Origin: Gracilaria gracilis
Taxonomy: Eukaryota > Rhodophyta > Florideophyceae > Gracilariales > Gracilariaceae
Direction of reading: 5' to 3'
Assembly: GCA_030374805.1 (NCBI GenBank)
Contig: JARGSG010000231.1
Location: 1-64,000, forward strand
DNA length: 64,000 bases
Shown here piece by piece: positions 1 through 11,957 of this stretch (positions within the stretch are counted from its first letter, which is position 1; each line of letters starts with the position of its first letter). The position numbers and the translations under genes are program-made. The notes below the pieces were generated by a model. That model did no database searches, was not told the DNA's origin, and saw nothing but the letters and a program-made list of their open reading frames with translations.

Positions 1-979
1 TGGCCTTTTTGAGTTTTGTCAGTTGTATACTGGTGGAAGCATTGACCGGGCTCGAAAACTTATTAGTGGCACGTCGGACATCGTCATTAATTGGCCAGGA
101 GGTCTGCATCATGCGAAGAAGTTCGAAGCTTCTGGGTTTTGTTACACTAATGACATTGTCTTGGCCATTCTCGAGCTGTTCAAGTACTTTCCTCGGGTAC
201 TGTATATTGATATTGACTTCACCATGGCGATGGAGTTGAGGAGGCATTTTATGTCACTGATCGGGTTATGACTGTCTCCTTTCACAAATACGGGGACAAT
301 TTCTTCCCTGGCACCGGCTCAGTTTGGGACAAAGGGTTTGGGAACAGAGAATACTACGCCGTAAACTTTCCGCTAAAGAACGGCATGAATGACCAGAGTT
401 ACGAGAATGCTTTTCAGGTAGTTGTTCGGAAAAGTCATTGAATTGTTCCGCCCATCAGCAATTGTCTTGCAGTGTGGAGTGGATGGGCTGGCGAACGATT
501 CCTTGGGATCTTTTCAACATGACTATCAAGGGGCATGCGAACTGCGTACAGTTTGTGAAAGACTTCAATATTCCAACCTTGTTGTTGGGTGGTGGGGGGC
601 TACAATATGTGCAACGTAGCTCGCTGTTGGGTATATGAAAGTGGTGTTCTCCTCAGCACAGTTCCGGATGACCGCATCCCCGTATAATGACTATTGGGAG
701 TACTTTGCCCCGACCACAAGCTGCACTTCTCGGCCGATAAAGCTGTCAAAAACCATAATACACCAAGCTACGTTGGGAAAAGTCACCGAGAAAATCATGG
801 AGAAACTGAGATGCTTGAACGCAGCGCTTCTGTTCAAATGCAAGAAAATTCCATCTGTACTCTACTGTTCTGATGGCGAAGATGATCTTGATCCTGATAG
901 AAGAAACGCTGTAGATAAGAAACAGATGGATGAGGAGTTTTATGATGATGAGTACGACTTCGGAATGGATTGCAGCTGA
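1..979 (+). pseudogene. Class I histone deacetylase (Rpd3/HDAC1-3 type), 5'-truncated by window edge and frameshifted
   Basis: The translation matches the catalytic core of class I histone deacetylases, zinc enzymes that remove acetyl groups from histone lysines in Rpd3/Sin3-type nuclear complexes. Recognisable blocks run from [15 protein letters not shown] at the left edge through [32 protein letters not shown], the LLLGGGG loop and the acidic C-terminal tail ending at 979. No single frame carries them. Frame changes are needed near 216 (inside the His-His-Gly-Asp-Gly active-site motif), near 421-428, near 515, near 597 and at least once or twice between 686 and 790. None of these points looks like a GT-AG intron. 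Either this is a young pseudogene or the assembly has indel errors here. The family call is firm; the state of the gene is not. Confidence 0.85.
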
Positions 980-1324
980 TGTAATGTTTTCATTGCATTA
1001 TCATATCAGGTTTATGGACAGTATTCAGATTTCTGCTTCCTGTACAAACAGAAAGGATTTGCCAAACTCGTAGTTCTCTAGTTGGGCTGCTCTGATTCCA
1101 TATATTCAAAGCCCCCCATTCCAATTGATCTGCTGAACGAATATCTCCTGCCATGGTAACTAGTTGAAATCGATGAACCACTGCGTGATATAGTGTCTAC
1201 GGCCCATGGTTACATCTCAGCAAAGATGAACTCTAAGATGTGGCGACCTGTGGCAGAGATGTCGTTCAATTCCGATACATACTCTCTTTACTAGGGTAAT
1301 TTAATTTATACAATGAAGCACACA

Positions 1325-2126
1325 TCACCTGACATCCTCCTCAGCACTTTCTTCCATTTCTTGCCAATCGCCTTTGAATGGTTGGTGCAACGCTTGGAAG
1401 AGCCTGGCTACTTTCCGCTCACCAATCCCAGGACATTGCTTCAGTTCTTCTCTTGATGCCGCAGCAATATCACGAAAAGTCCCGAACGTATATACAAGAG
1501 TGCTAACATCTGTGCGGTCGACTCCTCTAACAGAACTCAGAGCAGTATGAAGTCGGGACGGATAATCATCGGCAACACGCTCTTGAATCAGTTCCGCTCC
1601 CTTACCTTCATAACTTCGAAATGTTTCCAAATAAACGCGCGGCTTCGCGCTGACAACCGGCGCAAATGAGCGTCATTTTGATTGATGAGACACATCTTGG
1701 TCAATTCATGAAGACAGGTGCGGTGATTGGCTATTATCAACAAGAACAAGCAGAATACGCAGTTTGAAGTGTGTACCAAGGGTACGAACCCGTTTATATA
1801 TATACTTCAGGATGCAGCTTATGGAACTGCAGCGACAGATAGAGGGCACATGTTGTTGGACCGCACACAAAATCTGCAGGTATGCTACTGTTCGGTTCTT
1901 TTCGTACGTGACGGATGTAGCGTACCATTGGATTGGCTAGCTGTTTGGAATGTACGAGAAGAGCGACTTTTGAACGTGCATGCGCTAGAGCGGCGGCGAT
2001 GTGCGAGGAATTTCCTTCTGATCGCGGACGCTTGTGAGGTTTGTTCAGAGCGACTGAGACGTGTTGGTCCGAACTTTCGTTAGCTGCATGCGGTAATGAA
2101 CGCTTCGCGTTTTCCTCCTCAGACAT
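1325..2126 (-). pseudogene. ERCC1: ERCC1/Rad10-like DNA repair nuclease subunit, frameshifted
   Basis: ERCC1 pairs with XPF to cut DNA 5' of lesions in nucleotide excision repair; ERCC1 itself is the non-catalytic, DNA-binding partner. The N-terminal piece (2126 to about 1797) carries the central-domain signature (residues like NPMVRYIRHV, then CALYLSLQFHKLHPE). The C-terminal piece (1630-1325) carries the helix-hairpin-helix region, including REELKQCPGIGERKVARLF and LHQPF. Between them the homologous text (KLRILLVLVD, NHRTCLHELTKMCLINQ, then an ICAGCQREAARLFGN-like stretch) is present but spread over three frames. One break falls in a TATATATA run near 1797; others lie near 1735, 1685 and 1630. 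Length and order match a normal ERCC1 core, so this is one gene broken by single-base indels, through decay or assembly error. Confidence 0.82.
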
Positions 2127-2684
2127 TTTGCGATTGAGGCGTGAGGAAGCCGTTGGTCCGTTGAACTAAGAGGCTAACTCAAGATGGCGCAGATGCGTGA
2201 GTAGGTTCTGTCAATGTGAAGTGCCCTGGTAATCGCGACTGTTTCACCTTACGAGGAACGGGGATTGACAACTGTTGATACGAGTGCGTGTAATCCTGTG
2301 TCAGATAACATCCAGGCGTACATCGCTAACTTGCCCTTGGAGCTGCTCTTCAGCATAAGGGAGATAGATACAGCTCGTTCATGAATGGAAATAGGATGCG
2401 TTGCCACGGTTCGACAAGCTTCTAATATTTTCGCTCTCTCTCGTGCCACCCAAGAAAACATGGGTTGCGATTCGCAATTCGTGAATTATCGTGCCATGCC
2501 AACTTACATCTGTGAAACACCCAGGTGTTCACCTGCACGGTCATGAGCGCAAGCCTACTATTTAAAGAACGATGAGGCACAGAACCGTGTTCCAAAATAT
2601 ATATAAGGTTACGTCGCACATCAGCTTTCCGCACCCGTCATCAGGAAATTTGCTCCCTACTGCCTCAATCCCATCCGTATCACC

Positions 2685-3234
2685 ATGGGCAAGCTTTCAG
2701 CCGTGTTTTCTCACAATCTTAACGCTTCACCTATCCATTTTGACAGTCAATTCAGCGCCAAACTCCATCCGGAAACGAGGAACATCGATCCCCATTCAAG
2801 GGGAAAACCTGGCACCCGTATTGGACTCGGGAAGTCTGGCACCCATACCCCCCATTCTGGACAGTTTGGAACCCCAATCCGATTCAGGACCACAACCAGT
2901 CCTCATAACAGGCAACCAGCAAGTATGTTTCTCATCCGATGAGCAAACCTTCTCATGTGGTGTATCCCCACGCAACAACCGTAGATTGATATTATTGTTA
3001 GCCGAAGAACAGCCAGACACTTTCGGCTTGGTGGTCCAGTTCAGAGCGAACGTTAATAGACGACTTGCGGAGCTGGGCTTTTTGTTCTCCATCCCTTGGA
3101 GAGGGCCCCGCCAAGAGATTACTTGCACGCGGGTTGGTTTTCTTGGGCAGCCGTTTGGAACCTGTTGCGGGGCTTGTTCAGTCCTCCAACGAAGACAGAG
3201 GCCACCGCCTTTCTCGTGTTGCAAGCCTTGCTGA
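2685..3234 (+). pseudogene. Possible broken secreted-protein gene, unrecognised
   Basis: An ATG at 2685 begins a short basic start (MGKLSAVF). A one-base shift after it, in a T run near 2708, leads into a hydrophobic stretch (LTILTLHLSILTV, then NSAPNS) that together would look like a signal peptide. The following frame runs to 3234 with a Pro/Leu/Ser/Asp-rich part and later several cysteines. I do not recognise a family. The apparent shift fits the pattern of indels in the genes on either side. The alternative is that the frame open from 2572 is simply a chance open frame. Support is weak. Confidence 0.25.
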
Positions 3235-3289
3235 GATGGTTGTTCAACCGTTTCTGGAGTCCAGACTCTGGGCGCAGCTTCGACAGTAA

Positions 3290-4198
3290 GTGCACATGGC
3301 CTCCATTGGTTGTGGGTGGGGAAGTAACGAATTGCCTCATCGTATTTTTCATGCGACTGCTATTGATCATAGTCGCCGTAAATGTACATATCGGGATTCC
3401 TCTGTCGCGTGTGATACTTCTTTTGATCCCGGGAAGCGACCGCCCTTGACCGAATGGAACTGGCCGAAACCGCCAAAGAGGTCGTCTTGAAACAACCACA
3501 CCGATCTGCACTTACAGTATCAACTGCTTTGCAATGAAGCACCAGTCAGTTCATAGGCAGTGTGGTTTGTCGTGGTTCATCGATTATCGCGCGCCTCATG
3601 ATGCACTATTAGCAGGATCATTCTTGACTGGCTTTCTGACCAAACTTCGTCGTGTATGGAGATGGTTTGGCGAGTGTCTGTGAACCAGGAAACAGTGGAG
3701 ATGATATAGAACAAGAAAGTCAAGTTAATGACTCTGCATCATTCGGGAAGACCGTAGTGATACTATGCGGATTCGTGGAAGTTCCTTGTCTGGGTATCTA
3801 CATTTGCAGTGTTGAGCGTTTCAAGTCTCCACCTCCCTCGTTCTACAAGATAGGTACTTGGACATTCACAAGTTCTCTCTCTGTCTATAGTGTAGACGAG
3901 TGCACAACGTAAATGACTTCTCTCTTAAATTGACCGACGTCTAGCTTTGACAAATGCTGGCTCTTCCAGCCATCCTCATGTCCCTGAGCCCAGGATCCTG
4001 TGTGAAACCTTCAGACGCCCAAACGTCCATCGAATCTGGCAGTTTGCCGATATCCTCTTCCTTATTCCGCAGTCGTTTACGTCTTTACAAACGACACCAA
4101 GTTCTGCAACACGAATTCGCCCATGCATCCTGCGCCACTTTTGCACGAATCCCAATCACCGGAAAAGCTCTTTGGAATTTGAAGAACATCGTGGCCGC
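3290..4198. other. Intergenic stretch with no supported gene
   Basis: Short open frames occur on both strands (for example 3652-3912 plus) but none shows a recognisable domain or a convincing start context. The right part is the 3' flank of the ZNHIT1-like gene. Confidence 0.5.
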
Positions 4199-4774
4199 TC
4201 ACATGTACGCAGTAAACTTCAGGCACCTGGTTTCTTGATGAACCTCGTTACATCTTACGGAGCAGAACCGCGTGAAACATCTTGTGCAAGTGTAAGGTGC
4301 GGCGTAGCCACATGTTGAGCAGAAGTATCGAGGAGGACGAGAGCCAGGAGATACAATCATTTTCGACCATGCCACCATCCTTTTTAGTCGAGCGGACAGG
4401 TTCTCTTCTTCGATGGCGACGTGACTAGGTTGGTTCCATCGCTCTATACCAACCTCTTTCGCTTCCGCGCGACTGTCCTTCAGTCCACGCTGTCGTCTTC
4501 TCTGTTTTCGCTTGCGTGTTCGCGTAGGCCTCTTTTTCCCCGCCATCTCCTCCTCAGAGCCCATACCTGGTTCGTACTCATCTTCGCCCTCCAGTAGAAT
4601 AGCTTCTTGTTCGGCGGCGTAATTGTCGTTTTCAAGAGCTCGCAGCCTCCGATTTCGAGCCTCTTGAATGACAGAAAAGTCCAGATGTTTCACACGGTTT
4701 GCTACTTCACGCTTCCGTTTCGCCCGCGTGGTATTCTCCTCTGGTTTTGAAGTGCCACCTTTAAGCGATGTCAT
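4199..4774 (-). CDS. ZNHIT1: HIT-type zinc finger protein, ZNHIT1/Vps71 (SWR1/SRCAP complex)
   Basis: The 191-residue product ends in a HIT zinc finger: CSTCG, CTRC, CSVRC and a final HQETRC give the eight Cys/His positions of the fold. The spacing and the end (ETRCLKF) match ZNHIT1/Vps71, the subunit that helps SWR1/SRCAP exchange H2A for H2A.Z in nucleosomes. The N-terminal part is highly charged: an acidic stretch (EGEDEYEPGMGSEEE) followed by a long Arg/Lys run (RPTRTRKRKQRRRQR), consistent with a nuclear histone or DNA binder. The ATG at 4774 is chosen; an in-frame ATG at 4858 would add 28 unremarkable residues. The frame is uninterrupted, unlike its neighbours on both sides. It is transcribed divergently from the Sec16-like locus. 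Confidence 0.85.
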   Translation of the reverse strand: MTSLKGGTSKPEENTTRAKRKREVANRVKHLDFSVIQEARNRRLRALENDNYAAEQEAILLEGEDEYEPGMGSEEEMAGKKRPTRTRKRKQRRRQRGLKDSRAEAKEVGIERWNQPSHVAIEEENLSARLKRMVAWSKMIVSPGSRPPRYFCSTCGYAAPYTCTRCFTRFCSVRCNEVHQETRCLKFTAYM

Positions 4775-5402
4775 GATGTGGGGTGAGCAAAAGTCTCGTG
4801 GCTCAAAAGATTGGCTAAGAGGACCGTGGGGCAGTTGAAGGTTTGAGAAATGCTGCAAGAGATGTTATCATATATCAACCGAAAACTCCTGCCCCGTGAT
4901 AATATTTGTCTGTGTATGGCGTTGTGTGGCATAGATACCCGAAACTGGCTGATTCTCGCCCACGGGGTCACGCTCTTAGAGAGGTGAACCTGATGATGAT
5001 CATCGACGAGCACTGAGGCACAGAAAGCACGCACGCATGCATGAATTGGGCGCCAAGTTGATTGGCCGCGGCCTAGCGGCGCGTTCTGTTAAGCTTCGAC
5101 ATTAATTTATTGACGCATTTTAGCCAACTTGACTAAAAAAGGCCAATAGCCTCGCGATAATATCCATGAAGTCTCTCCCCACTTTTTTAAGCTTTACACA
5201 GCTCACATTCTCTTTTCCTTCGACAATGGCAGCAGGAGCCAAAGCGCTCCACATTCCGCTCGTCAGAGATCCATCCTTCGGCAGCCCAGCCCATTAACAC
5301 CCCGCCTCCACTACACAAATTTCTCCTCCTTACCTGTTGACGTACTCTCCTTTACTTTCACTGCTCACGTTCACACACACACTGACTCTTGACTGATACC
5401 TC
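4775..5402. other. Divergent intergenic region between ZNHIT1 and the Sec16-like locus
   Basis: About 630 bp without a supported gene. An ATG at 5226 opens only 23 codons. It is in frame with the ATG at 5403 and could be the decayed true start of the downstream scaffold gene, with a possible small intron ending near 5406. I could not resolve the 5' end. Confidence 0.4.
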
Positions 5403-5769
5403 ATGAAAGGAGCTCGCCGTACACGAACTCGGCAGGGCGCTGGCTTTGCTGATCTAATGGGCGTTCCGCCACAGCCTAGGAGGGGTGTCATCACTGGCAT
5501 GGTCTCGTTTTCAGCAGCAGTCAAACTCAAACACCCCCACAGCCACAGCCCAGACCACCCCGAACAGCTCCACTCCCTCAACCCCGCGCCCATCCCCACC
5601 AGACGAAGATTAGGACAGTCTGCTTAATATTTCTCCTCGCCGTCGTATTTCTCCAGTCAAGTCGAAGCTGGGGTCGCGTTCTAGGCCAGGTTCTACTAGC
5701 ATGGATACCATTCCACACCGAACCCCCCCGTAAGTATCCTCCCTTAAGCTCAGTTCGTCGCGTCAGTCA

Positions 5770-8700
5770 ATGCCTCCGTTGTCGTCTCCACCTCCAGTGA
5801 CCACCAGTGAACTTCTTCAGCTATCTTCAATTTCACCGCGAAAGGAAACTAAGCCTAGTCAGTCTGCGAGATCTTCCCTAGCCCCAGTTCCGTTCTTTCT
5901 GGCTGGCTGGGAGGGCAACGACAGCTGGGCCGATGACCTTTTGGATGAAAGCGATCCAGAAGTCGACGAGGACGCTTGGGGGGGTTGGAAGGACACCACA
6001 GAAATTACTATCCCAGACGAAATGCCTGACTCGAAAGTCAGCGAAGCGGCGCCTAGTCCGGCCACTGAATCCTAGTGCTTCCCCAATCTTGACGAAACAA
6101 GAGCCTTTGGTAGTCGAAGCGGCAGAGCAATCGAAAGGCGCGGCTGATGTTGGCTCTCATACTGTCCTACCAGAAGTGCCAGCTCAGCGAAGCACTCCAG
6201 TCAACTATGAGGCGCGTGCCCCTGTCTTAAACCACTTAAACCAGTCACAACGGAAGGAAACTGAGCCATACGACCAGTCTATCACTTCGATGTTTGCAGA
6301 AGAAGAAAACCCAGTTACCGAACCAGACGCTCCAGCCCCGAACACAGATAACGATGAAGCTTGGGCAGAGTGGAAAGAGACTGACGACGTATCAGTTCAG
6401 CCAATTCATTCTGTGGCAAGAGAAGAAGTTAGTTTCGATGAACAGCCAGAACATATATCAGTACATCAGGCTACACAGGACGAAGCGGACCGCTTGGTCG
6501 GCGAAATCCACTCCTCAACGGCCCCTTCCGGGGCGGAGTGGTCGTTCAGCATGAAGAACCGAAGGTATTGGAAGACACCTCTGTAGTGCAAACGAATGTA
6601 AGTATCTCAGAAAAGAAGAATCCCGATGAAGCAAATGTTGAACACGAGGTATTTCTGGATGAGCAATTCGAAGCGGTTTCCGGTCCGAATGACAATCAAC
6701 TAAGCGAGCGCGACGGCGATAACGCGATTGATCCCGAGGCCTTGGGAGAATGCGGAGAAACTTGATGACACATCCGTGGCGATGGATTCAGGTTGTACCT
6801 CGGGGAAGGCTCTAGATAAAAATGCCGAACACCCTCAATTGGAGTCAACAGAGGCAATGCCATTTCCACCTGCGCCGGAAGATGGAGGATGTAGTACCGT
6901 TTTTACGACACAATTCTTGGACGAAGAAAGCTTGGTCGATCGGCATCCGACTGACAACAGTACAAACGTTATCCCAGAAGTCGAGAGGCAGAATGGGGTC
7001 ACTGAAACCGCCAAAGTTCGTTCTGAGGCATTTGAAACGGCATTTGGGGTCGAAGACGGAAATGTTGAAGAGCCTCAACCCGTCGAAGAGGCTGGTGAAG
7101 TGGTGACTGATGAGGAAGCATGGGGAGAATGGACAGATATTAGCGATTTCCGTTCTCAGCAGAGTCCGGACGAAATTGGTTCAGACGGATTTGCGGAGAG
7201 CGCGAAACAGTCTTCGCCTCACTCGCTCGGTTTACAAGTCGAGCAAGAAACTACGAAAACACCAGTACTTGGAGACGTTGCTAAGCATCAAGTTTTTGAA
7301 CAAAAAGAAACTGAGGCTGTGCCGTATGGTGAGAGACAGTGTCCTGTGCCAAGAGAAGATAATAACCCGACGCAAGGATCTCCCAACCCCGTCGAACCTG
7401 ATTTGGCATGCTTTGATGTTGGTGTGGACTCAGCGGGATAGGAATTGGGTAGTTTTGATATTCAAGACTGTGGTGCAGAACCTAGCGAAGGTGAATGGGC
7501 AGGATGGGGAGATTTTGAAGAGACAGTTGCCCCACAGAACCAAGAGACGTCGCCTACAATACGTAAGGAGAATTTGCCAGAGGAGTTGGTTTTGGAAACG
7601 CAACTCACGGACGGTTCTGAAAATCCTGAAGAGCTTCTACAAGATGGCAGAAATCGAAGTCCGAAATCCTCATCAAGTTCAATCCCCGTTGACCCAACTC
7701 AACAAATAAGCGTGGGCGAAGAGTTTGATGGCGCGCTCGGACATAGTCTTGAACAAACTAGCAAGAGCACGCGAGAAGAAATTCACAGCACATCTTTTAG
7801 ACCTGCGCCTCCGTTCTTCGAACCTCCTGCACATGAAGGAAACATTGATGGAGTGTTAAGCTTGCCAAAAGAAGGAGAGCCTGTGATAGGACAGGAAGAA
7901 GTTAAAGGAGAAGATGTGGCATTCGATTCGGCAGCCATAGCCCTTGGGACTCTAACAAACGACAAGAAGCAGGATGATAATGAAGGGGATTGGGAGCAAT
8001 GGGGGGATTTGGGTGACATCTCAGCTTCAGCACAGCGAAATATCGGAACCCCGGAGAGAGGACAGCATTATTTCAGCCAAAAGCCCGCACAACACATGAG
8101 TATTGATGCTACGTCAGCGGTTGAGGTCAAATCGGAAATGCCACAACCAGATAACATGTTTTTGGCGGAGGCTTCGGGACTACAATCAGAAGCAAATGTT
8201 AGCAGTGAAACACCGTGCGCCGCTCCAGATGAAATTCAAGAAAGCAGCACACAATATGCTGTAGATAGCACGACAGAGCTGGTGCCTCCTAGTCCCGCGA
8301 CGTGGAATGCAAGCCTGCCAAAGCCCGTTAATGATAAGCAGAACCAGGAAAGTGTTCCGTCTGATATATGGGGAGAATGGGATAATGCGCAGGATATCCC
8401 TATCCCGGAAAGACGTGTCGTCAATGGTTCAATAGAGGAGCGGAAGGAAGACAAGCCATTGGCTCTAGCGTCAGAAAGTCATGATCCCTCGGACTATAGC
8501 CAAACTATGCCTGACGTTCGGGAACGCGCGCCTTCGAGTAATCTTGACAACATGGCTGTAGATGAAGCGTTCTTCAGTGTCCCAGCTGGGAATGCAGAGC
8601 AGTCAGACCCAGTTCCGTTTGAGGAGATCTCTGGCGATGATGATGACATCTGGGGGGGATGGGATCAAGTTGGAGGTTACCCTGATGAGACGGAAGGGGT

Positions 8701-11700
8701 AATGACAAACCCCTCGGAGCAAGATGAAGCTAGTTCGCTTCTATCCCCGGTCGTTTCGAAGCAGCAAGGGATAAGAGTTGACCGGAATGAAGATGCTCTC
8801 GCCAACGATGAAGTGGGTCAGGATGTTCATCAACCCGCCGAGAAGAATGCTGGAGGTGAAAAATGCAGAGGTGAAGTGGGTCAGTATGTTCAGCAACCCA
8901 TTGAGAAAAGTATTGGAGGTGGAGAAGGCTCGCCGTTAGACGAATCACCTGTTCCGATTACGGAGCATTCTTACCATCACGATGGAAACGAGGGAGTTGA
9001 TTCGACGGCATTTGATCTGACAGAGAACGCGATTGAAAGCAAGCCACAGGTTGCGTTTTCAACGTCTTATTGGACCGAGAAGCTAAATTCTGCTAACGTA
9101 CAGGATCATGACTCCAAAGGAAGCTCTTCATTTATGACATCAACTGACGCTTATAGTGCGGACAAGTCACAGGGTACAGCAGACTTTCTACAGGCAGAGG
9201 CTTCAACAGCCCCTGGGTTGGAAGAACAGTGTTTGAACTACGACCCATTCGCTCCTGGTGGAGATATTGATCCGCCAAATCAGCCTTCTTTGGACGGCTT
9301 TAATGTTGCTGGAGGCCCCGCAGTAGATGAGACTACATGGTATCAGCAAGAGAATGAGAACACCGAAACAGTGAAGTTGAGAACCGACGCATTTAAGACA
9401 AACGAACCAAACGTGGAACACCTTTCATTTAATGCTACACCGTAATCAGAGTTGACGGACAAGAATGGAGTTTCTAGAGTTCCAGATGTTGTCCGTAAAT
9501 CGGAAGGTCTTGATTCAGACCCTACGCTTTATCGAACATGTGATCCATATCGTCCCACTGACGCGGTCGCAGCAGCATTTGATCAATCTCAACTCACTGT
9601 TCTTGAAACAGCAGTTGACAGGCCGAGTTCTCGAAACGCATCACCATCAAATCGGATGCCCCTCGTACCGACTACTCATGCACTCGCGGAACCTGGCGAT
9701 GGGGCAAGAAATAATTTTGGTGAAGTCAGTCATGCAGAAGTCCCTGGCTTGAGTCATGGATTTCCATCTTTCCTTTCACCGGCACAGCCGCCAGGGTATG
9801 ATGAAAATGCATCTCATCATCAAGAGTTCAATATGGTCGAACCGTATAGGAAACCAGATGCTGCGGAAGCCATGGATGGAAGCGCACCACTGCACTCAGA
9901 TGCACCGGTTGTTGAAGCGTCTTTTGATATCGACAATGTGCCCAATGAAGCAATTCAGTATGATTCCATATTAAAGACCCCTGATGAACAGCAGCATCCT
10001 AAATCGAACTATCCTGGAGCTGGTGTTTTGCAGTTGGAAAAGGACATTACAGAGGAAGGACCTCTGCCCCCGACACCGAATGAGACAAATGGAAACCAGT
10101 ATAAACAGTCTGTAGGTGCATTTGAATCTGAACCCAGTTTTGTTCCCGTATCGACCAAGACCGATTTTGAAATAAGTCCCTACGCTCCGAAGGAGTTTAG
10201 GGAGAACAACGGAGTATATAACATTCACGAAGACTCACGGCTTCGTGGGGCGTTGGAGCACGACTCAGAGGATAACGAAGATCGTCATCAGGCCTTTGGC
10301 GATTCTAATCCGTCGAGCCATCCTGAGGCACAAGTTTTGGCGAAGAATCGGACTTCCGTGTCTATGCCCCCAAGCCGTCGCAAGCGCTGTCTGGGTTTGC
10401 TGAGAATGGTCAAGATTCACACGCGCCCCCTTTGCTAGAGAGTGAGACTGTATCTCTACAATCTACGGGAAGATTTGCGCCATTTGCCGGAGAGGCAAGT
10501 CATTAGGCAAACGTGGGCGCGATTGAATCTGAAGTTAACCTATCAGAACCAACTCAATTTATATCGACGGCTTCCGACTTCCCTGAGCCGTACAAAGCTG
10601 TTCCAGCAAACTCAGATATTGATGATTCCTTTGAACCACAACATACATCTATATCCGAAAACATTCGAGATTCAGAGGCCAATTATGCGCCTAGACAGAG
10701 ATTTCCTGCTGTGCCCAGTGAACATCGTGTGGAAAGAAGTGTCCCCTTTGCCGAACCTTATCCAGCCCCACCTCAAGAACAAGGACTATCTACACAGGGA
10801 ACCAAAGAAACACACAACTCTCACACCGAAGATGAACCATACTCTACAGCCGCATATCAAGCACCACCTAACGATGTCTCCGCTGCCTATTGGGGCCATG
10901 GAGCTGAAGAACAGAGAAGTATGGAAACATCTGCTGTGGACAAGGGCCTCTCCGTGTCCGCCGAGGATCATGCGTCCAGTCTTAGCTTTCGACCCTATGA
11001 GCCTGCAACGAAGAATTCTTTGCCGAGCTACGAGACTGCGCCGGACCTGAATCCGGTTATTAGTTCTCACCCTGCGGAAGCGTTCATTCCCAACGCCTAT
11101 GGTTATGAAGACTATGGAAACTACACTGCTTCAACCCCGGCCATCCCGGAGACACAACAGGACGGCACGTACCTGGATCCCTCGCTGTTTCCGTATCCTT
11201 TCTCTATCATGGATACCAATCCATCTGGTGATATGATTCACCCTGGCGCGCGACCTATTATTTCGTGGAGTTTTGTTGGGTCGTTTGTTACAGTTTTTCC
11301 TAGCACAGAAAGTGAGCTAATGGATGGTGCACCGTTGACACAGACCAATGGGAACAATTGCAACCAAAGAGTACAAGTCTTCGACGTAAGTCCACTTGGT
11401 GGGGATGGCACAAATGACGATTGGGTCGCTGCCGCAGAAGCTGTTGAACCACTTTCCTATCCGGTTCAAGCTCCGGAACTGGAATCGTATGCTAGAATGT
11501 GTGACGGCCTCTCTCAACTCTCTGTTGGACTACATGGTCCCGCTGCAGAAAGTCGTGCAGCTTTGTGGAGTGTGCTAGGTCTTCTCTGTCGCACTACCGA
11601 TGAAGATTGGAGAAGATCTGCGAGTCAAACGGTTTGCGGTCCAACGAGTGTCCCCTTGTTCGGATACATCAATGGAAAAAACAGCGTCAAAAAAGGGATG

Positions 11701-11766
11701 GAGAGAGAGCGTCTACGAGAAAAGTTGACTGCAGCGTTCAGTGGTAGTGGTCCCCCAGGGAAATGA
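5770..11766 (+). pseudogene. Sec16-like COPII scaffold with acidic WGxW repeats; several frame breaks
   Basis: A long acidic, low-complexity reading runs for about 6 kb. The C-terminal part (about 11230-11766) resembles the start of the Sec16 central conserved domain: HPGARPIISWSF and VTVFP, then ALWSVLGLLCR, then a charged RERLREKLTAAF helix. Sec16 organises COPII budding at ER exit sites. The frame changes near 6060-6085, 6540-6590 and 6750-6765 and again near 10430-10510; in-frame stops sit at 7439 (TAG) and 9443 (TAA). The ACE1 solenoid that should follow is absent after the stop at 11764. At least seven acidic WGxW-type motifs are spread over 5960-8690. An upstream Arg/Ser/Pro-rich part (5403-5730) with a GTAAGT at 5730 may belong to it. 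The Sec16 call rests on the last 180 residues. Confidence 0.55.
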
Positions 11767-11957
11767 GCTATTGTTTTTAGTACATATAAGCAAAGGACTC
11801 TACTGAAAACGTACTAATCTTCATGAGTTACAGGAAAGCGTTTGGATAAGAACGACGAACAGAACCTGCTGAAAAGCGTTTTACTTATACGGTTATATCG
11901 GAGACGTCTTCACATCTGAATCAAGTAGAGTAAGACTGACAATAGATGCGATTGTTC

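Noticed and set aside
421..700. Explaining the HDAC frame changes as short introns.
   Set aside because: The homologous text continues with one- or two-base shifts and no GT-AG segments are removed; no sequence is left over.
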